A stretch of DNA of 64,000 bases, taken from the NCBI RefSeq assembly GCF_014633365.1, contig NC_068352.1:33141310-33205309 (forward strand), in the 5' to 3' direction. The stretch's first letter is position 1, and the number at the start of each line of letters is the position of its first letter. Position numbers and translations under genes: made by a program. Shown piece by piece: positions 9,981-22,576 of this stretch. The notes beneath the pieces are model-generated. The model made no database searches and was not told the DNA's origin. It saw nothing but the letters and a program-made list of their open reading frames with translations. This DNA is from Diospyros lotus (taxonomy: Eukaryota; Streptophyta; Magnoliopsida; Ericales; Ebenaceae).

Positions 9981-12257
9981 TCAAGTCTTAGGTGTATGTG
10001 CTTCATCCGATCCACATGCAGAGGAACTATCACTGTCAGAATCTGCAAGTAGAGCAACAGATTGAGTAAATAAGGATGTCACAATCAATGGGGAATCTTT
10101 AAATGGAAAGAACGGCAAATAGAGACAAGAAAATACTGAATGATATGCCTAAATGTAATTTACCACTTGAAGAAGAACCAGAATCACTGCTAGAACTGCT
10201 TGAACTACTTGACCTACTAATATTATTTGCTTCCCTTACTCCTTGAGCCGGAGAAGTAGTAGCTTCATTCCTTTTATCTGATTAAAAGAACCAACAAACC
10301 AAACACATGGATGTTTAATGAATAGGTTTGCTTATGATAATGAAAATATAAAGTTTCACCTATCTTTGTGGGTTTTCAAACTCACCTACTATAGATTCTT
10401 TTGGAGCTCCCACCATATCTGGAACTGGGTTCTGCAATTATAGTAAGATGAACCATTTATTAACCAATTACTCTTGCTGTTCAGGGAGACAGATATATAA
10501 TACTTAAAACTAAACCATACCATTGCAGGGGCAGTAGGTGTGGCGGCTGCCCTGGCTTGCAGGGCAAGTTCGGCTTTTCTTTTATGCTTACTCAAACTCT
10601 TCTTGTAATTGGTGACAAACCTATCAAGTTCCCACAGTGTTTCAGTGTCAACGCTATCAATGTCCACTTCAATCTCATCATCATGCTGAGAAAGTGCTGA
10701 ATTCCTCTTCTTAATGATCTGCACAATGTTGTCCAGTTTTTCTGATGGTAAACTCTGAAGGTGTGTGCTTAGCCTTTGCTTCTCCTCATAAGTCATGTCC
10801 CTTTTGTGAGGATCCTTTGCTTTAGGCTTTTTGGGAACTGGAGTCCTGCCCACAGAGGCAATGGGTTTTAATTTCGAAGGCATTACACCTGTCATGGATT
10901 CAGCTCTCTCCAAAGTCCTGGTTTCAGGAAAAAGTGGTGGTGCAGAAGGAGGAGGACGATGCACTTTTCTTGAAGTTGGAGTGGGCAAACCAAAATCATG
11001 AACCAAATCGTACCTCCAATCAAAGTTATACTCTGACTCTATGGCTGCCCACTTCTCTTCAAAAATCTGCAACATATCATCTGCCATGACATGAACATCC
11101 TGCCCCTTTGGATTATAAGTCATGGCATTGCGGAATGTAAGTCTCACATCCTCTGCGAATTCTCTTGGAGACTTGTACCAATTCTTTGATAACCTACTCT
11201 TGACTGTGCCCAAATCCATTGGGTGCTTAATTATATCATGATAATCATGGAGCCCAAGTGCCTTAGCATCGACTGGCTTATTAAACACCCAAGCATACTT
11301 GTGTTTCATCAATCTTGAAAGCAAATTACTACAACTCTTCAAGGCTTGACTGGCATGCTTGTCCATTAAACTAAAGCGATATCCAAAATCTCCACCATGT
11401 TTCTTCCCACCGTGGGACTTTGATTTCTTGTTGCTTTCAGCAGGCGGTAATCTTTCTTTTCCGAGAAGGAATTCCGAGTTTCGGTAATATTGGTTAGCCT
11501 TCGGAGTTCTCTTCTCTTTCTCAACAAACTCAACATGCCCGTGGTTGTTATCCACCAATGCAACCGTTAGCTGCTGGAAAGGCCTCGAATCAAAATGACC
11601 AACGGATCCCACCTCTGAACTCACTCTTACTAAAGCCCTTCCATCATTCCCCGAATACTGTGAATGACTGTAACCACCACCAGGGGTAGAGTACCCCTTC
11701 AGCTGAACTTCCTTTGCTTCGAGCTTCTTCACTACATTCCTCACCTGATCAAGCTCATCCACTAGCTTCCTCTTGAGCTCACGCATCTCATTCTTAGATC
11801 TATTTCCCACTAAATCAATCTTAACTCGATTCTCCACTCTCGTAACGACTGGCTTAACGGCGCCGTTTCCATTTTCCTGTCTTGGAGAAGTAACCCCGGG
11901 CAGCTTTCCGTGGCTTCCCGAATCATCCGAAACTGCATCTAATCGCGACACAGTTTGCTGCTGTGGCGATGAATTCCCATCCTCGGTGGCTAGGGTTTCG
12001 GGACCCTGCAGCGGGACGGTGTCGCTGTCGTTCTTCTCGTTATCGTTGTTGGTGGTGATGGTGGTTGTAGTAGTAGCAGCGGTGGCGTTATTCTCCCCGT
12101 CCCCGTCCGCGGCGGTGGCGGTATTGGCGGCCGCAGTGACGGTGTCAGTGTCGCTCTTGACCCCTTTCCTGCGAATCTTCCGCGTGTAGACCTTGCTAGT
12201 ATCTCGCCATCTACGCCTCTCTCTCGATTCGTCGGCACCTATTGTCCCCGAAGCCAT
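9981..12257 (-). CDS. GTE4: GTE4-like bromodomain-NET chromatin reader, four coding exons
   Basis: A nuclear BET-type reader that binds acetylated histone tails and helps transcription. Coding exons are 12257-10521, 10431-10386, 10277-10164 and 10042-9981; all introns are GT-AG and phases fit, giving 652 aa ending 'EAHTPKT'. The start is the ATG at 12257 (MASGTIGADESRER); the frame continues upstream only from a TTG. The N-terminus is basic, then low-complexity Thr/Asn-rich. A coiled-coil-like segment ('ELKRKLVDELDQVRNVVKKL') is near 160-185. The bromodomain spans about 300-407 with the acetyl-lysine-binding Asn at 382 in 'AMTYNPKGQDVH'. The NET domain spans about 487-560. The tail in the last two exons is Ser/Asp-rich, as in the family. 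Closest by memory to GTE4 rather than GTE3/5/7; the exact paralogue is uncertain. Confidence 0.92.
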
Positions 12258-12657
12258 ACATGAAACAGAGCCCAAGAAAACCCTAACTCCTGGATCTCGC
12301 TCGAAATCCTAGATTCTTCCTCAATCATGCAAATCGACTCGGTTGAAATCCAAAGCGACACATGAAATCGGAAAAACCTACCTCGATCTGCAAATGAATC
12401 AAAACGGAAGCCCTAGAATCCGATCGGCGCAGAACTAGGGTTTTACGCACAGCCGCGAACGAGGACGAAATCACAAAATCGATAGATCGGAAGGCGAACG
12501 ACAGATCCAAAGAAAAAGGAGAAGCGAATTAGGTGTCGACTAGTGGAAGAGAAACCCTAGAAGACGAAGCGCAAATCGATTTCGATCCGAACTCTGCTCG
12601 GTTTCTCTCTCTCTCTAACTTTCTCTCTCTAACTGTCACAGAGAGTTGCTGAATTAC
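12258..12657 (-). promoter_or_regulatory. GTE 5' leader and GA/CT-rich core promoter region
   Basis: Upstream of the ATG on the minus strand. A CT-rich tract at 12604-12636 (GAGAGA on the coding strand) resembles the GAGA motifs bound by plant BPC proteins and common near TATA-less promoters. A 5' UTR intron is possible (a GTAGGT donor near 12378-12383), but the acceptor is not clear. Confidence 0.45.
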
Positions 12658-14232
12658 ACCGCACGCGCCTGCGGATGAATATCACTTTTAAAGGCGGTTG
12701 GTTTCCACGGCTTGTGGGGCCCACCAACCCTGGGATTTTCCTAACCCGAGCACTGAGCGCCTTTAAGACACCCCCCCCCCCCCGGCATCGATGGAACTCA
12801 CGCGCTGCGGGTGCGAGTGGAACTCACCATGATGACGAGATGGTGTCAATGGACGGGCCTTCGACCGGGTCTAAAGTTTTGTACCGGATCCAACTTTAAT
12901 CCTTCTGCTCATGGTCCATGGTACCCAAAAAGGACTATCGATGGATCACTTTGGGGGGGGGTTTAATTTGGTTGCATAACAAAGTGGGATGTTTAGTAAA
13001 AGTCTACCTTTTTCTCTTATCAATCATCATGTCATATGTTGCAAAGACGGTAAGAATATTTGTAATATTTAATTATTTTTGTATGGTATCGATGATGATG
13101 TAAAATCGTATATCTTTTGACCATGCTTGATTCACGAATATGATATTGCGGTATAATCTTAAGATTTTTAGTTTTATATATTAAGTGTTTGGTTAGTAAG
13201 ATTACACTATAAGATATTTTGTATTTAATCATATCTTCTGTTTAGTTCATGTAAAAATGACTAAAATACTTATGTTATAAATTTTTAAATTATTTAAATA
13301 TTTATATGTGATGGTAAAAAAAATGGTCATTTTGTCCATTATCCTATATATACTTGGATAATGTTTCTCAACCCTCCTTTTGAGATTAAGTTATCTCACA
13401 TTGGAGTGAATATTCATCCCATCGCATCAATTATCTCACATACATAAACACAAACTAAATACGAGATAATTTTTATTTGTCAATTTATTTTATCTTACTT
13501 TGGAAACCAAATAGACCCTCAATAAATGATTGTTCATAGATTACTAGAGAAGTAAAATACACAATTGATGAGGATGGTGCGAGAGAGATTTCTTCCAATA
13601 AGATAATGGATCGTCTAGTAAACTTGCAAAAGAGATGAAAATTGCCTTGGAAATATTTGGTCGATACACGGAAAATATAGACTCAAAAATAGAGTTTTTA
13701 AATATTAACTATATGGTATTCGAGTTAACGAATACTAATTTAGAAACGTCTACTTAAACCACTTTCCTAATGTTTTCTTCATCGAATAACGCTTTACTTT
13801 ACCACTTGATTAGTAAAGGAAAAACAAGCCTATTATTGATCTACTAGTTAGGGTTTTTTTGCTTGTTCGTTAATCTTTCGAGCAACTCTTTCAATTGCCT
13901 CCTAATTCTCCATCACGCTAGCTCAAAAATCGAGAGGGGATTGAACGGCCGAAGAGAGCTTGAAATTAGAAAAAAAAAAATAGGTCGATCAAACAAAAAT
14001 AATGAACAGTAAACTCTCTGCTCCTAGTCACTAAAATCTATGCCAAAAACTTTAGAAAAGTGTAAAAATTGAAATTTTAATTACCCTAAAATTTATGCCA
14101 TAAAAAATGCTTACACTTTTTTAAAATACAAAATTCCAATTTCACAATTTTAGATATTTCTAAAGGGATGTGCAATTGATTTTTCTCCCTGGTTAACAAA
14201 GTATACTTATTTGTATTCATATCTCTTGACAT
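12658..14232. other. Intergenic, low-complexity runs
   Basis: No gene. A C run lies near 12771-12783 and a G run near 12952-12961. The remainder is AT-rich. Confidence 0.5.
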
Positions 14233-14242
14233 ATATTTGGAT

Positions 14243-14421
14243 GGGCAATGCTATGTTGCCCACTGGCGGGCAACATAGCAGTTGCTCGCCAGTGAAAGGG
14301 GTGCGGGCCCCATGCATGTGGGGCCTACCTCTACACGCGGGCCCCACGTGCATGGGCCCCTGCCTCCCTTACTGGCGGGCAAATGCTATGTTGCCCGCCA
14401 ATAAGCAACATAGCAGGCCTG
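14243..14421. mobile_element. Mutator-like MITE, 179 bp, with 10-bp target duplication
   Basis: Flanked by the identical 10-mer ATATTTGGAT at 14233-14242 and 14422-14431. The two ends are inverted copies over about 50 bp, and each arm itself contains an inverted pair TGCTATGTTGC / GCAACATAGCA. The GC-rich centre (GGGCCCCATGCA against TGCATGGGCCCC) continues the pairing, so the whole element can form one long hairpin. A 9-10 bp duplication with long TIRs is the hallmark of Mutator-like MITEs. Confidence 0.85.
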
Positions 14422-14431
14422 ATATTTGGAT

Positions 14432-15065
14432 ATTTTCTTTTTAATGGAAATTGTACAATGTGTATTACATGAAAACACTATAGGATAGCCTTTTTCTTTT
14501 CTTTTAGGTTGACAAGCTACTTGAATGCAAAGTTTGACAGAAAATTGCATCACTTACTATTTCTAATTATTTAAATGAAGAAGACAAATAAATCACCTAA
14601 TTTTATCATGGATTAGCACTAGTCAATAAAATATTAGTTTAGTATCTTTTTTGGGTAAGTACTAGTAGTTTAATATTTAAAGAACATTTATAATTAAAGG
14701 GCTCAAGAATTTAGATATAAATTTTAAGGAGCTGTTTATTTGTAAAAGTTGGAATAGTTTTTTAGAAAAAAATTTCACAGAGATAGAAAATTAAAAATTG
14801 GGTTCAAAATGACTTTTTTTCTAAATTATAAATTTGTACTAAACTCAAAAGCATCTTATCTATTGTTTCCTTTATAAATTTAAACTATGTTTTCCTATTC
14901 ATTTTACAAAAAAAAAATGATGTTTTATAAAAGAGCATCTGCTTTAAATCCTTTAACCGCATATCCTTTATCGGCCTCTTCACTTTATCACAAATTCTTT
15001 AGTTTGAACTCCTATTTTGTAGAATCGTAGATCGTCCAACTCTTCTCGTCTTCGTCGGCCTAAAC
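14432..15065. other. Intergenic, no feature seen
   Basis: AT-rich sequence with homopolymer runs and no coding signal. Confidence 0.5.
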
Positions 15066-17159
15066 TGTAACACCCCATTTTTTCAAACGTGTTATAACTT
15101 AGGACAATTTGAGGATAATAATTTTTTTTTTTCAAAACTAATGTTAAACCCACATCATTCCTTATATCCATCCCAAATTTTTCATTTATCTATATTGAAT
15201 GAGAATTATTATAAATATCAAATGCGGAAGTTAAGAATCGAATCTCAAAATAACATTGATTCATAACGATATTACATGATCATTTTTCAAACATAATTCG
15301 TAATACATATCATTTTTTTATTTTACAAGACTATTCATCAAACGAAACATAAGTTTCTCAATATGACTAAAACATACTCGAATTTTCATGAATAAGCAAA
15401 ATGCAGGGATATCTTGTCAAACCCACGACATCCAGTGTCGTTGCATCTCAACATTTTCCTTGTTTTCGCTGTAAATTCTAACTAGAACGTTTGAATATTT
15501 CAGGGACATAACCCAAGTTAGATACTGAATTATTTAAGTAAAGTTTTATTAAATAAAATTTAATGCATGACATGTCAAATGCAAAATGCATAATATTTCC
15601 TTTCATATTAATTACCATTTTGCAACCCTACTTATAAGGGCGAGATATGCTTACAACATCCGTGATAGATTAGTGAATATATCATCTTTCCTTTCGTGCT
15701 AATTATCATTTTGATTCTATTTGCAAGGGTGGGATGTACTTATAACATTCGTGATAGATTAACGATATCATCATTCCACATATGATGCATGCCAAGAAAT
15801 ATTATGAATATACATATCCATCACATGAATGCATGAGACATTGACATATGACAATATGATAAATGAAACATTTGCGTATTATTTTAAAAAATAACCCTTT
15901 AAATAAGAATACTCACCTCGAAAATATTTTAAAATATCTTAATTCTAGTGTTAGACTTCTAATATACTCAATTTGAAATCTCAAAATACCCTTACTTAGC
16001 CTCTCGAACTTCCTCAGTTTGCGTGTCTTGGCCTTGAATTGTGTATCCGAATAATTTCTTGACTTCAAGTATGCTTCTCTAGCCCAAATTAATTCCCCAA
16101 ATTTTTTAAAATTTTTCAAAAAAATTTCCTATTTTTTCTCTATTTTTTCCTTATTTTCTCATTTTATTTTCTTTTTCTTTTTTTTTTCTTTCTATTTTTT
16201 TTTTCTTTATTTCTTCTTCTTCCTCCTTCCAACTTGCGCACCAGCAGCCACGCCCGCAGCCACCGCCTCCTCCGGCCACTTCCGCGTGCGCCTGCCATGT
16301 TCGCCGCTACTGCGGCCGTCTCCGGCCACCAAAGGCCACTGATCGGCCGGCATCGGCCAGCCACCACCGGCCGCCCACTGGCGCTGCTCGCTGCCACCTG
16401 CTAGCCGCTGCTCTCTCTCTCTCCCTCTTCTTCCATCTTCAAGCTCTCGGCCACTCTCTTTGTTTCTTCCCTTCCCTCCTTATACTTACATGTAACTTGG
16501 GCATCACTTCACATAGCCCATTGTTTTCACCCACAGTTCTTTGCACCCACGGCTTTCACCCACAGACTTGTATATACACGCATATATATATATATTTATG
16601 TATATATATATAATTTATTATATAATTAAAATCATAAAAATTATATATAAATTCCTAAATTAGATTCTTAAGCTCACTTGAATATTGCATATTGCAATTA
16701 CATTATCAAATATCAATTTCATTTAAATTAAAATATTAAAATTCTAAAATTAATAATTCAAATCATTCGATAGGTACCTTTTTACCTCGAGAAATACTTT
16801 TTTGCCACAATATCTTCACAAGATCTTTGTTTCATTTTGAAATCATCTCAAGGTTGATCCTTACATATGATCAGAACCCCTTTAGGGTTCCGTTGGCTTC
16901 CTAAAACTCTCTTACGATCATTTAATTTTTCAAATTATATTTTAATTATACTGAAAATTATCTTCATTTTAATTTTTGTTTACGTCATAAATCTCATCTC
17001 AAAACACTCATCAATTTTATGTCCTTCTTCTAAATATTTGAGTTATAGAGTATTCCTTTCACTAGATTTAATTTATTACGCTTCTCTTAATTGTTTGATA
17101 ATAACTTGAAAAATTCTTAAAAATTTTAAAATTATTTTCTTTTATTTTGAGGTGTTATA
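15066..17159 (-). repeat. Probable solo LTR (Gypsy-type), about 2.1 kb, family A
   Basis: Begins TGTAACACCCC and ends GAGGTGTTATA, near-perfect inverted ends of the TGTAAC..GTTACA class. It shares blocks in the same order with the well-bounded LTR at 55599-58304: the 'atttcagggacataaccca' block near 15500 matches the one near 56010, and 'gcggaag' lies upstream in both. By comparison it reads on the minus strand. No target duplication is seen (TAAAC against TTTTA) and the terminal CA is mutated to TA. A GC-rich patch at 16235-16410 gives a spurious Ala/Arg-rich ORF. Confidence 0.65.
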
Positions 17160-18080
17160 TTTTAATTTAATTTATTTTAAAATATAATTTACACTAATTA
17201 CTTTCTTTTACTTATTACACTAAAATTATTTTCTTTTAAAATTATTTCCGTACGTTATACCCCTGCATGAAAGGCAATGACAACCCATGCAGGAGTAAAA
17301 TGGGAAACTGCCATTTCACCTTGGCCCAAATTTTCTGCCCTTTCATAGCAATATAAACTTACTGAGAAGGGAAATTGTTCCTCAACACTACTCTCCCCTT
17401 CTTGGATTTGAGAGCCCTAATGGCCCAAAAGAATGAAGTTTGCTTCGAAGCTGATGGGATATAGATACATGCATACATACATATTTATATATATATATAT
17501 GTATGTATGATGAGTTTGATTTTAGAAAAGGCCCAGATTAAATACAATTCGGACTACAAACCCAAATTAAGTTTATAATCCAAGAGCTTGCAGGCCAGAC
17601 TGACTAGTGAAAAGGTCTCAGTAAACTGATCTATGAGCCTAAAACAATAATTTAATTAGGTTAAACACCTGGAGAGAATTGGTGTATCTGCTGGGAGTGT
17701 ATGTATTCTGATTTCACATTGGAATTAATATGAGAGATTATGGCTCTATGAGCTTAGATTAGAAAAATCATAATTTCTGTAATAAAATGACCATTCAGAA
17801 CTAGAAGTAAACATCATGACGTTTTGTGCTTCTTAGGCCTCATGAAAGTGAACATATATTAACTTAGAAAGTAATTAAACATCACTTATTCAAGGAGAGA
17901 AAATGAGTGAAGAAGCCAGCCAGCAGAAAGCGCAGCAGCCCTTAGCAAAGATCACAAAAGTAATTAAGGCATTGCCAGGTGATCTTGTCTTAGTACGCAG
18001 TAGAGCTTAGGATTTAAGATTTAGAATTTAGGGTTTTATTAACCTAGGAAAATGCTAGCTGGGGTGATCATCTCATCAAG
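17160..18080. other. Intergenic, 3' flank of the first CLE gene
   Basis: No ORF. A TA-rich microsatellite lies near 17483-17500. The 3' UTR of the minus-strand CLE gene probably lies just below 18081. Confidence 0.5.
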
Positions 18081-18356
18081 TCAAAAATGGTGTTGAGGAT
18101 CTGGTCCTCCAGGTGACACCCTGTTGGCTCCTTCGTCCTGCAGCTCCATGGCTCTTCTTCGATAATACTCGATTCTCAGTTCATCGAACCCGATCGCCCT
18201 CAAACTCAGGGGGGCACGGGGCCTTGTTGGGATTCCACAAGAAAGGTGGCCGAATGAACTCACAAGCAGCAATGCAAAAATGGTGATGATGAATGGCAAC
18301 AAGTTGTCTGCCTTAGTAGAACTGGCCATGGCGCTCCTCAGGACCCTGGCTTTCAT
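18081..18356 (-). CDS. CLE: CLE5/6-type secreted signalling peptide precursor
   Basis: Single-exon precursor of at most 91 aa. It has a hydrophobic N-terminal signal segment ('LPFIITIFALLLVSS'), a variable middle, and the CLE motif RVSPGGPDPQHH near the C-terminus followed by one extra Phe. CLE peptides are cut out, hydroxyprolinated and sensed at the cell surface by CLV1/BAM-type LRR receptor kinases in meristem and vascular control. The motif is, from memory, identical to Arabidopsis CLE5/CLE6. The frame opens at 18356, but a second Met at 18329 (MASSTKAD, 82 aa) suits the TATA box at 18393-18400 better, since the first ATG would leave almost no leader. Same strand as the CLE gene at 24866-25195. 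Confidence 0.93.
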   Translation of the reverse strand: MKARVLRSAMASSTKADNLLPFIITIFALLLVSSFGHLSCGIPTRPRAPLSLRAIGFDELRIEYYRRRAMELQDEGANRVSPGGPDPQHHF

Positions 18357-18392
18357 ATCTCTTGTGACAAAGGATCATGCATGTATGTGATG

Positions 18393-18400
18393 TATATATA
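18393..18400 (-). promoter_or_regulatory. TATA box of the first CLE gene
   Basis: TATATATA on the minus strand, 37 bp above the first ATG and 64 bp above the second. A 14-G run (18412-18425) lies just upstream. Confidence 0.55.
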
Positions 18401-19207
18401 GGGAGGGAATTGGGGGGGGGGGGGGCGCGGCCAGGGCAAGGATGATGACAAGACTTGCATTCACTATCGATGAGAAGACAAGACTGACTTTTCGTTCATT
18501 CAATGATCAAAACCTAATTAAACGTGTATTGGAAATCGACTAATATATCAGATAAGTCCAAGGGGATTAATTAGATGCCTGTCTTCTAATTGTGTGTAAT
18601 GGAATCATCTGCTGGCTTGAGTCATCTCCATTACATTAAAACCCATGAACCACAAACATATATATATATATATATATATAAGCTTTGCTACTGATCATAT
18701 TGGAGAGGAATAGTTGGTTGGCAGATCGCTCTTCCTTTTCTCTCTTCAAGATCATCTATAAAAACTATTAGGCAGTTGAACCTGCACCACAGGTCTTGAC
18801 AAGTTGGCCCTTTTACATGCCTGCCAAACAAGTCCTTACGTATACATGGGTACAATTAAATTAATTAATTATATTAGATATTGGCATGCATGTGCTTTGT
18901 TGGCTACTTAGGCTTTGTTTCACCTTTGGGTTTATGCCATTTTGCTTGTCCAGTCAACTTTTGTTTGATTCGTGCTGGAAGTGGAAACGCAGCGTCGGCA
19001 AAGATTGGATTTTGGATAAAGTTTGGTTTGGGTCAAAACATCATTGATGTAAGTTTGAAGATTCATGGGATTGTGAGTAGTAGTCGTCAAATTAATCCAC
19101 GTTCAAGAGCCACCGTGTTAGATTTTGCCATCTATGTACCGAGGAATATTTAACTTCATTTTCTTTCGCATCATATCATATCGAATTGTTCTTATCTAAA
19201 ATAAACA
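18401..19207. other. Intergenic, upstream of the first CLE gene
   Basis: Contains the G run at 18412-18425 and a (TA)n microsatellite at about 18658-18680. The ORF at 18881-19153 has no recognisable family and looks like chance. Confidence 0.45.
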
Positions 19208-19640
19208 CGAGGCTAAATCTATATTTTTTTTCTTGTATTTTTACGTGTTTGTTTCAATCACGTTTCGGAATCTGATTTTCGAGTCAATTTAATCTTGTAC
19301 TTTGACTTTTTTTTCATGGGATAGCTCAAATTTTTTGTTATTTCGATTACACCCATGAACTTATATTTTATAGTCTAATTAATTCTAATACTTTTATATG
19401 TAAAAAAAAAAAAAGTAAAGTGAGATAACAAAATACAAGTATAATAATTGTACGAAACAATACAAGTTCAGGAGTGTAACCGAAACAATAAAATGTTTAA
19501 ATTATTGTACGAAAAAAATATCAAAGTATAATAATTAAATTAACTTAAAAATACAAGTTAAAATGTGTAATCGAAATAACAAAAAATTTAAGTGATCACA
19601 AGAAAAAAATATAAAAATATAAATATAAATTTTGCGATAA
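19208..19640. mobile_element. Foldback element, copy 1 of the family
   Basis: Left arm begins 'ggctaaatctatatttttt' and includes 'tatttcgattacaccca'. The right half repeats these words in reverse complement ('gtgtaatcgaaataaca', then 'aaaaatataaatataaattt'). The element is therefore a long imperfect hairpin with several arm-internal repeats. Three related copies lie at about 27493, 44815 and 63700. No target duplication could be fixed. Confidence 0.55.
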
Positions 19641-20989
19641 AATACTATAAATTTGTATGTGATTATTTGATCAACTAATTTATAAATATATATACATATA
19701 TATTGAGTGTTTTGATAAAAAAATTTCAATACGTAATAAAAGAATGAATGCAAATGGATATATAGAACAATAATAATAATAATAATAAAAGCTCAAGAGA
19801 GAAGGGCACCCACCCTACTCTTAAGAGATGAGACAAAAGGCTAGAGGCACCCACCAAGGCAGTCAAGCTTGGTGGATTGGTGGTGTAATACATATCCAAG
19901 ATCAATAAATTGATCAGTAATCTAATTGATGGAGAAATTTTAGATAACAAAAGTCGTTAAGATGATTTTGACATATCTCTATTGAATTAAACGTACGATT
20001 CTAAAAAAGTTATTGGTGGTGGCCACTTCATATTCAAAATTCCATGAATTCATCATTATAGAAGTTAAATCGTTAAATTCGATAAATTCATCACTAAATC
20101 AATTAATTAATATATATAAAGAGAAAAAAAATATAAATAAATAAAAATCACAATCATCAAATTAAAGATTATGATCAAACTTATCACTAGATTCGACACG
20201 ACTAGTATATGGTTTAATTGAATTTATGGTACAGATAAAGAAATAAAGAGAAAAATGAAAGATAATAATATACGAGAGTTTTTATCGTTTTTAAAATATA
20301 ACAAGGATGTTTTTTAACTTCTTTTCAAACTTTAGGGGGGTGTTCGATGAAATTAACCAAAAAAGATATTAGTTAGTGAAAAATTATTTTGAATTAATTT
20401 GTAATTTATCAAAACCCTATAGCCATAATTAAAAAGCTATTTTGTCAAATTTTATATGATGGACAATTTCTCTCCTACTCATGTTTCACCAAAGGCTACA
20501 CACAAGCATGAATGTAATGTTTGGATTAGATTACACATCACGCACACAAAATAAGAGTAAAAGATAAAAAAAAAAAAAAATTGTAACAATATGATAAATC
20601 CAAGTAATTAGTGAATATATAGTTTTTACACGAATAAAACTATAAATCCTTCCCTCCAACTCCCACATAACTAGTCACTTATAAATAATTCTATTATTGA
20701 GTATTTTTGCACACATTTTAGACATACATGATACAACCTTAATAATCTAACTATATATATCATCTTTCAAATTATTAAGTGTGGTATTATAAAATCTATA
20801 TTAACAAGCTTATTTTTGGGCAACAATTATTTCAATTATCCTATATCCCTACTTGGAATTGGTTTCTCCTTCCCGTGTAAATTTATCTTTTTTTTTTTGT
20901 TTGGGTTTCTTTTTCTTATTTGAATTGTTAGTAAAAAAAAAATTCCTATGAACTTTTGTTTTTATCTTTATTGTGGAGAATTGAGGGAT
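19641..20989. other. Intergenic, no feature seen
   Basis: AT-rich with A/T runs and short repeats; no coding or defined mobile sequence. Confidence 0.5.
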
Positions 20990-21232
20990 AATCAGTACAC
21001 AATGACTTTCGATTGGAATCATCACACTCTTCTTATAACTCCTTGGCCCTGCCCACACGAACACACAAGCGAAAAAGGGTAAGATCGGGTCGAAACCCGA
21101 GCCCCTATAGCCCACCAAATAGAAACAGATAATACATATGGCCACGCAAATTCAAAGACTCAAACACGTAACTTTGTAGTACCCAAAATGCTAAACATAC
21201 GCAGTTGGATTGTCTGCGCTACCCCAAGGGAT
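20990..21232 (-). mobile_element. tRNA-derived SINE candidate
   Basis: On the minus strand 'GGGTAGCGCAGACAATCC' (21224-21207) resembles a pol III A box and 'GTGTTTGAGTCTT' (21167-21155) a B box, about 40 bp apart as in tRNA-like promoters. A body with 'GGGGCTCGGGTTTCGACCCG' follows. The 3' end and target duplication could not be fixed, so the extent is approximate. It does not fold as a true tRNA gene by eye. Confidence 0.5.
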
Positions 21233-22545
21233 AACTCTACGACTTTTGGTGACGTCATTCAATTGTTATCCAAGAAAGTAAGTACAATATCACTTACACA
21301 TGGGATATATGCATTTTTTGCCTACATAAGATTTAGGTCAGGCACCTAATTATCCCCAATGTTTGCGTAAAACCCTATGTTGGAGCCTTCTAATTAGTAA
21401 CATGAAAGGTCTATGTTGACGGTATAAAGGTGAGCGCTTATATGTTTACTTACATGGGATTTAAGTTAAACACCTAACAAGCTTATTTAGTAACATTATA
21501 AACTCTTTTTAAATTTATTGTTAGTATAATTAAAAGTACTACTGAATCATAAAAGTAAATAGTTACTCATATGGTTTTAACAAAGAACATAATTTATATA
21601 GCAAACCAACACATGCTTTACGATCTAAACTACCACCATAGAGATCATTTGGTACAAAAGTTAAAATACATGGCAATTTGGTCACAAGTCACAATATAAA
21701 CAATATACCACTAGGATTTAATTTGGATTTAAAGTTTAGAATTTAAGATTTAATATTTAGAGATGAGTAATTTGTCCAAAATTTGGGTGGTTTAATTAGA
21801 ATGGATCCGCATGCATATTCTCATTTGTCACGTCCTTTAGCTTAGATTTCCATAACCTTTGACTTTGATGACAAAATGTTGGAATGAAATTGAATTTTGC
21901 CTCCTCATCGAGGGGCCATGAATATTCCCATTTGCATACATGAATCAACACAAAGATCCGGTGCACCTTTTTAGGCTTTCAATTATGATAACAAAACCCA
22001 ACTTTGATTACTCATTGTGTTTCCATTGCTTTAATTTCTCAACTTTTGAATCTTTGCTAATTATACAATTGATGATACACGAGGAGGTGGAGCTAATTGA
22101 TACGTGTATATTTTATTCAACAAGGTTATTTTTTATTTTGATATTTTATTTGAACTTTGCCCAATTCAACTCGAGTAATGAGATCTTCTACAAGACTTGA
22201 GTGCAAACTAATCTTGCTCAGAATTAAATTATCTAATTCAGTTTTCATTCTCTCCTAGGATTAAAGGATAAATTCGTGGTCATTGATTACTTCTTATAAT
22301 CTAGCGATTTATCTCAATCCTAATAAATTTAGGATAAACCCATTTCTTCTAAATTCTATGAAATTAAAGATGTTTGAGATAATAACTCTCGAATATTATC
22401 TAATAAAGAGATTTAATTCTAGGTGAAGGATTATCATTACACTATTATAAATATAAGAGGGTTTTTTATTTGAGATAAGTATTCTTAATTGCAATCTTAA
22501 ACTTTCTTACTTCCTATCTGTTACTCCACATCTGACGTGTATATT

Positions 22546-22576
<31 letters not shown>

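Noticed and set aside
11773..12238. ORFs overlapping the GTE N-terminus on both strands
   Set aside because: Shadow frames of the Thr/Asp-rich N-terminal region of the real gene.
12957..13519. Possible MITE with ends like GGGTTTAATTTGG and CCAAATAGACCC
   Set aside because: Only a short imperfect end match, the left end lies in a G run, and no target duplication was seen.
16164..16397. Ala/Gly/Arg-rich 77-codon ORF
   Set aside because: Low-complexity translation of a GC-rich patch within the family A LTR.
21155..21224. tRNA gene on the minus strand
   Set aside because: A and B boxes are degenerate and no cloverleaf or anticodon stem can be drawn; a SINE fits better.
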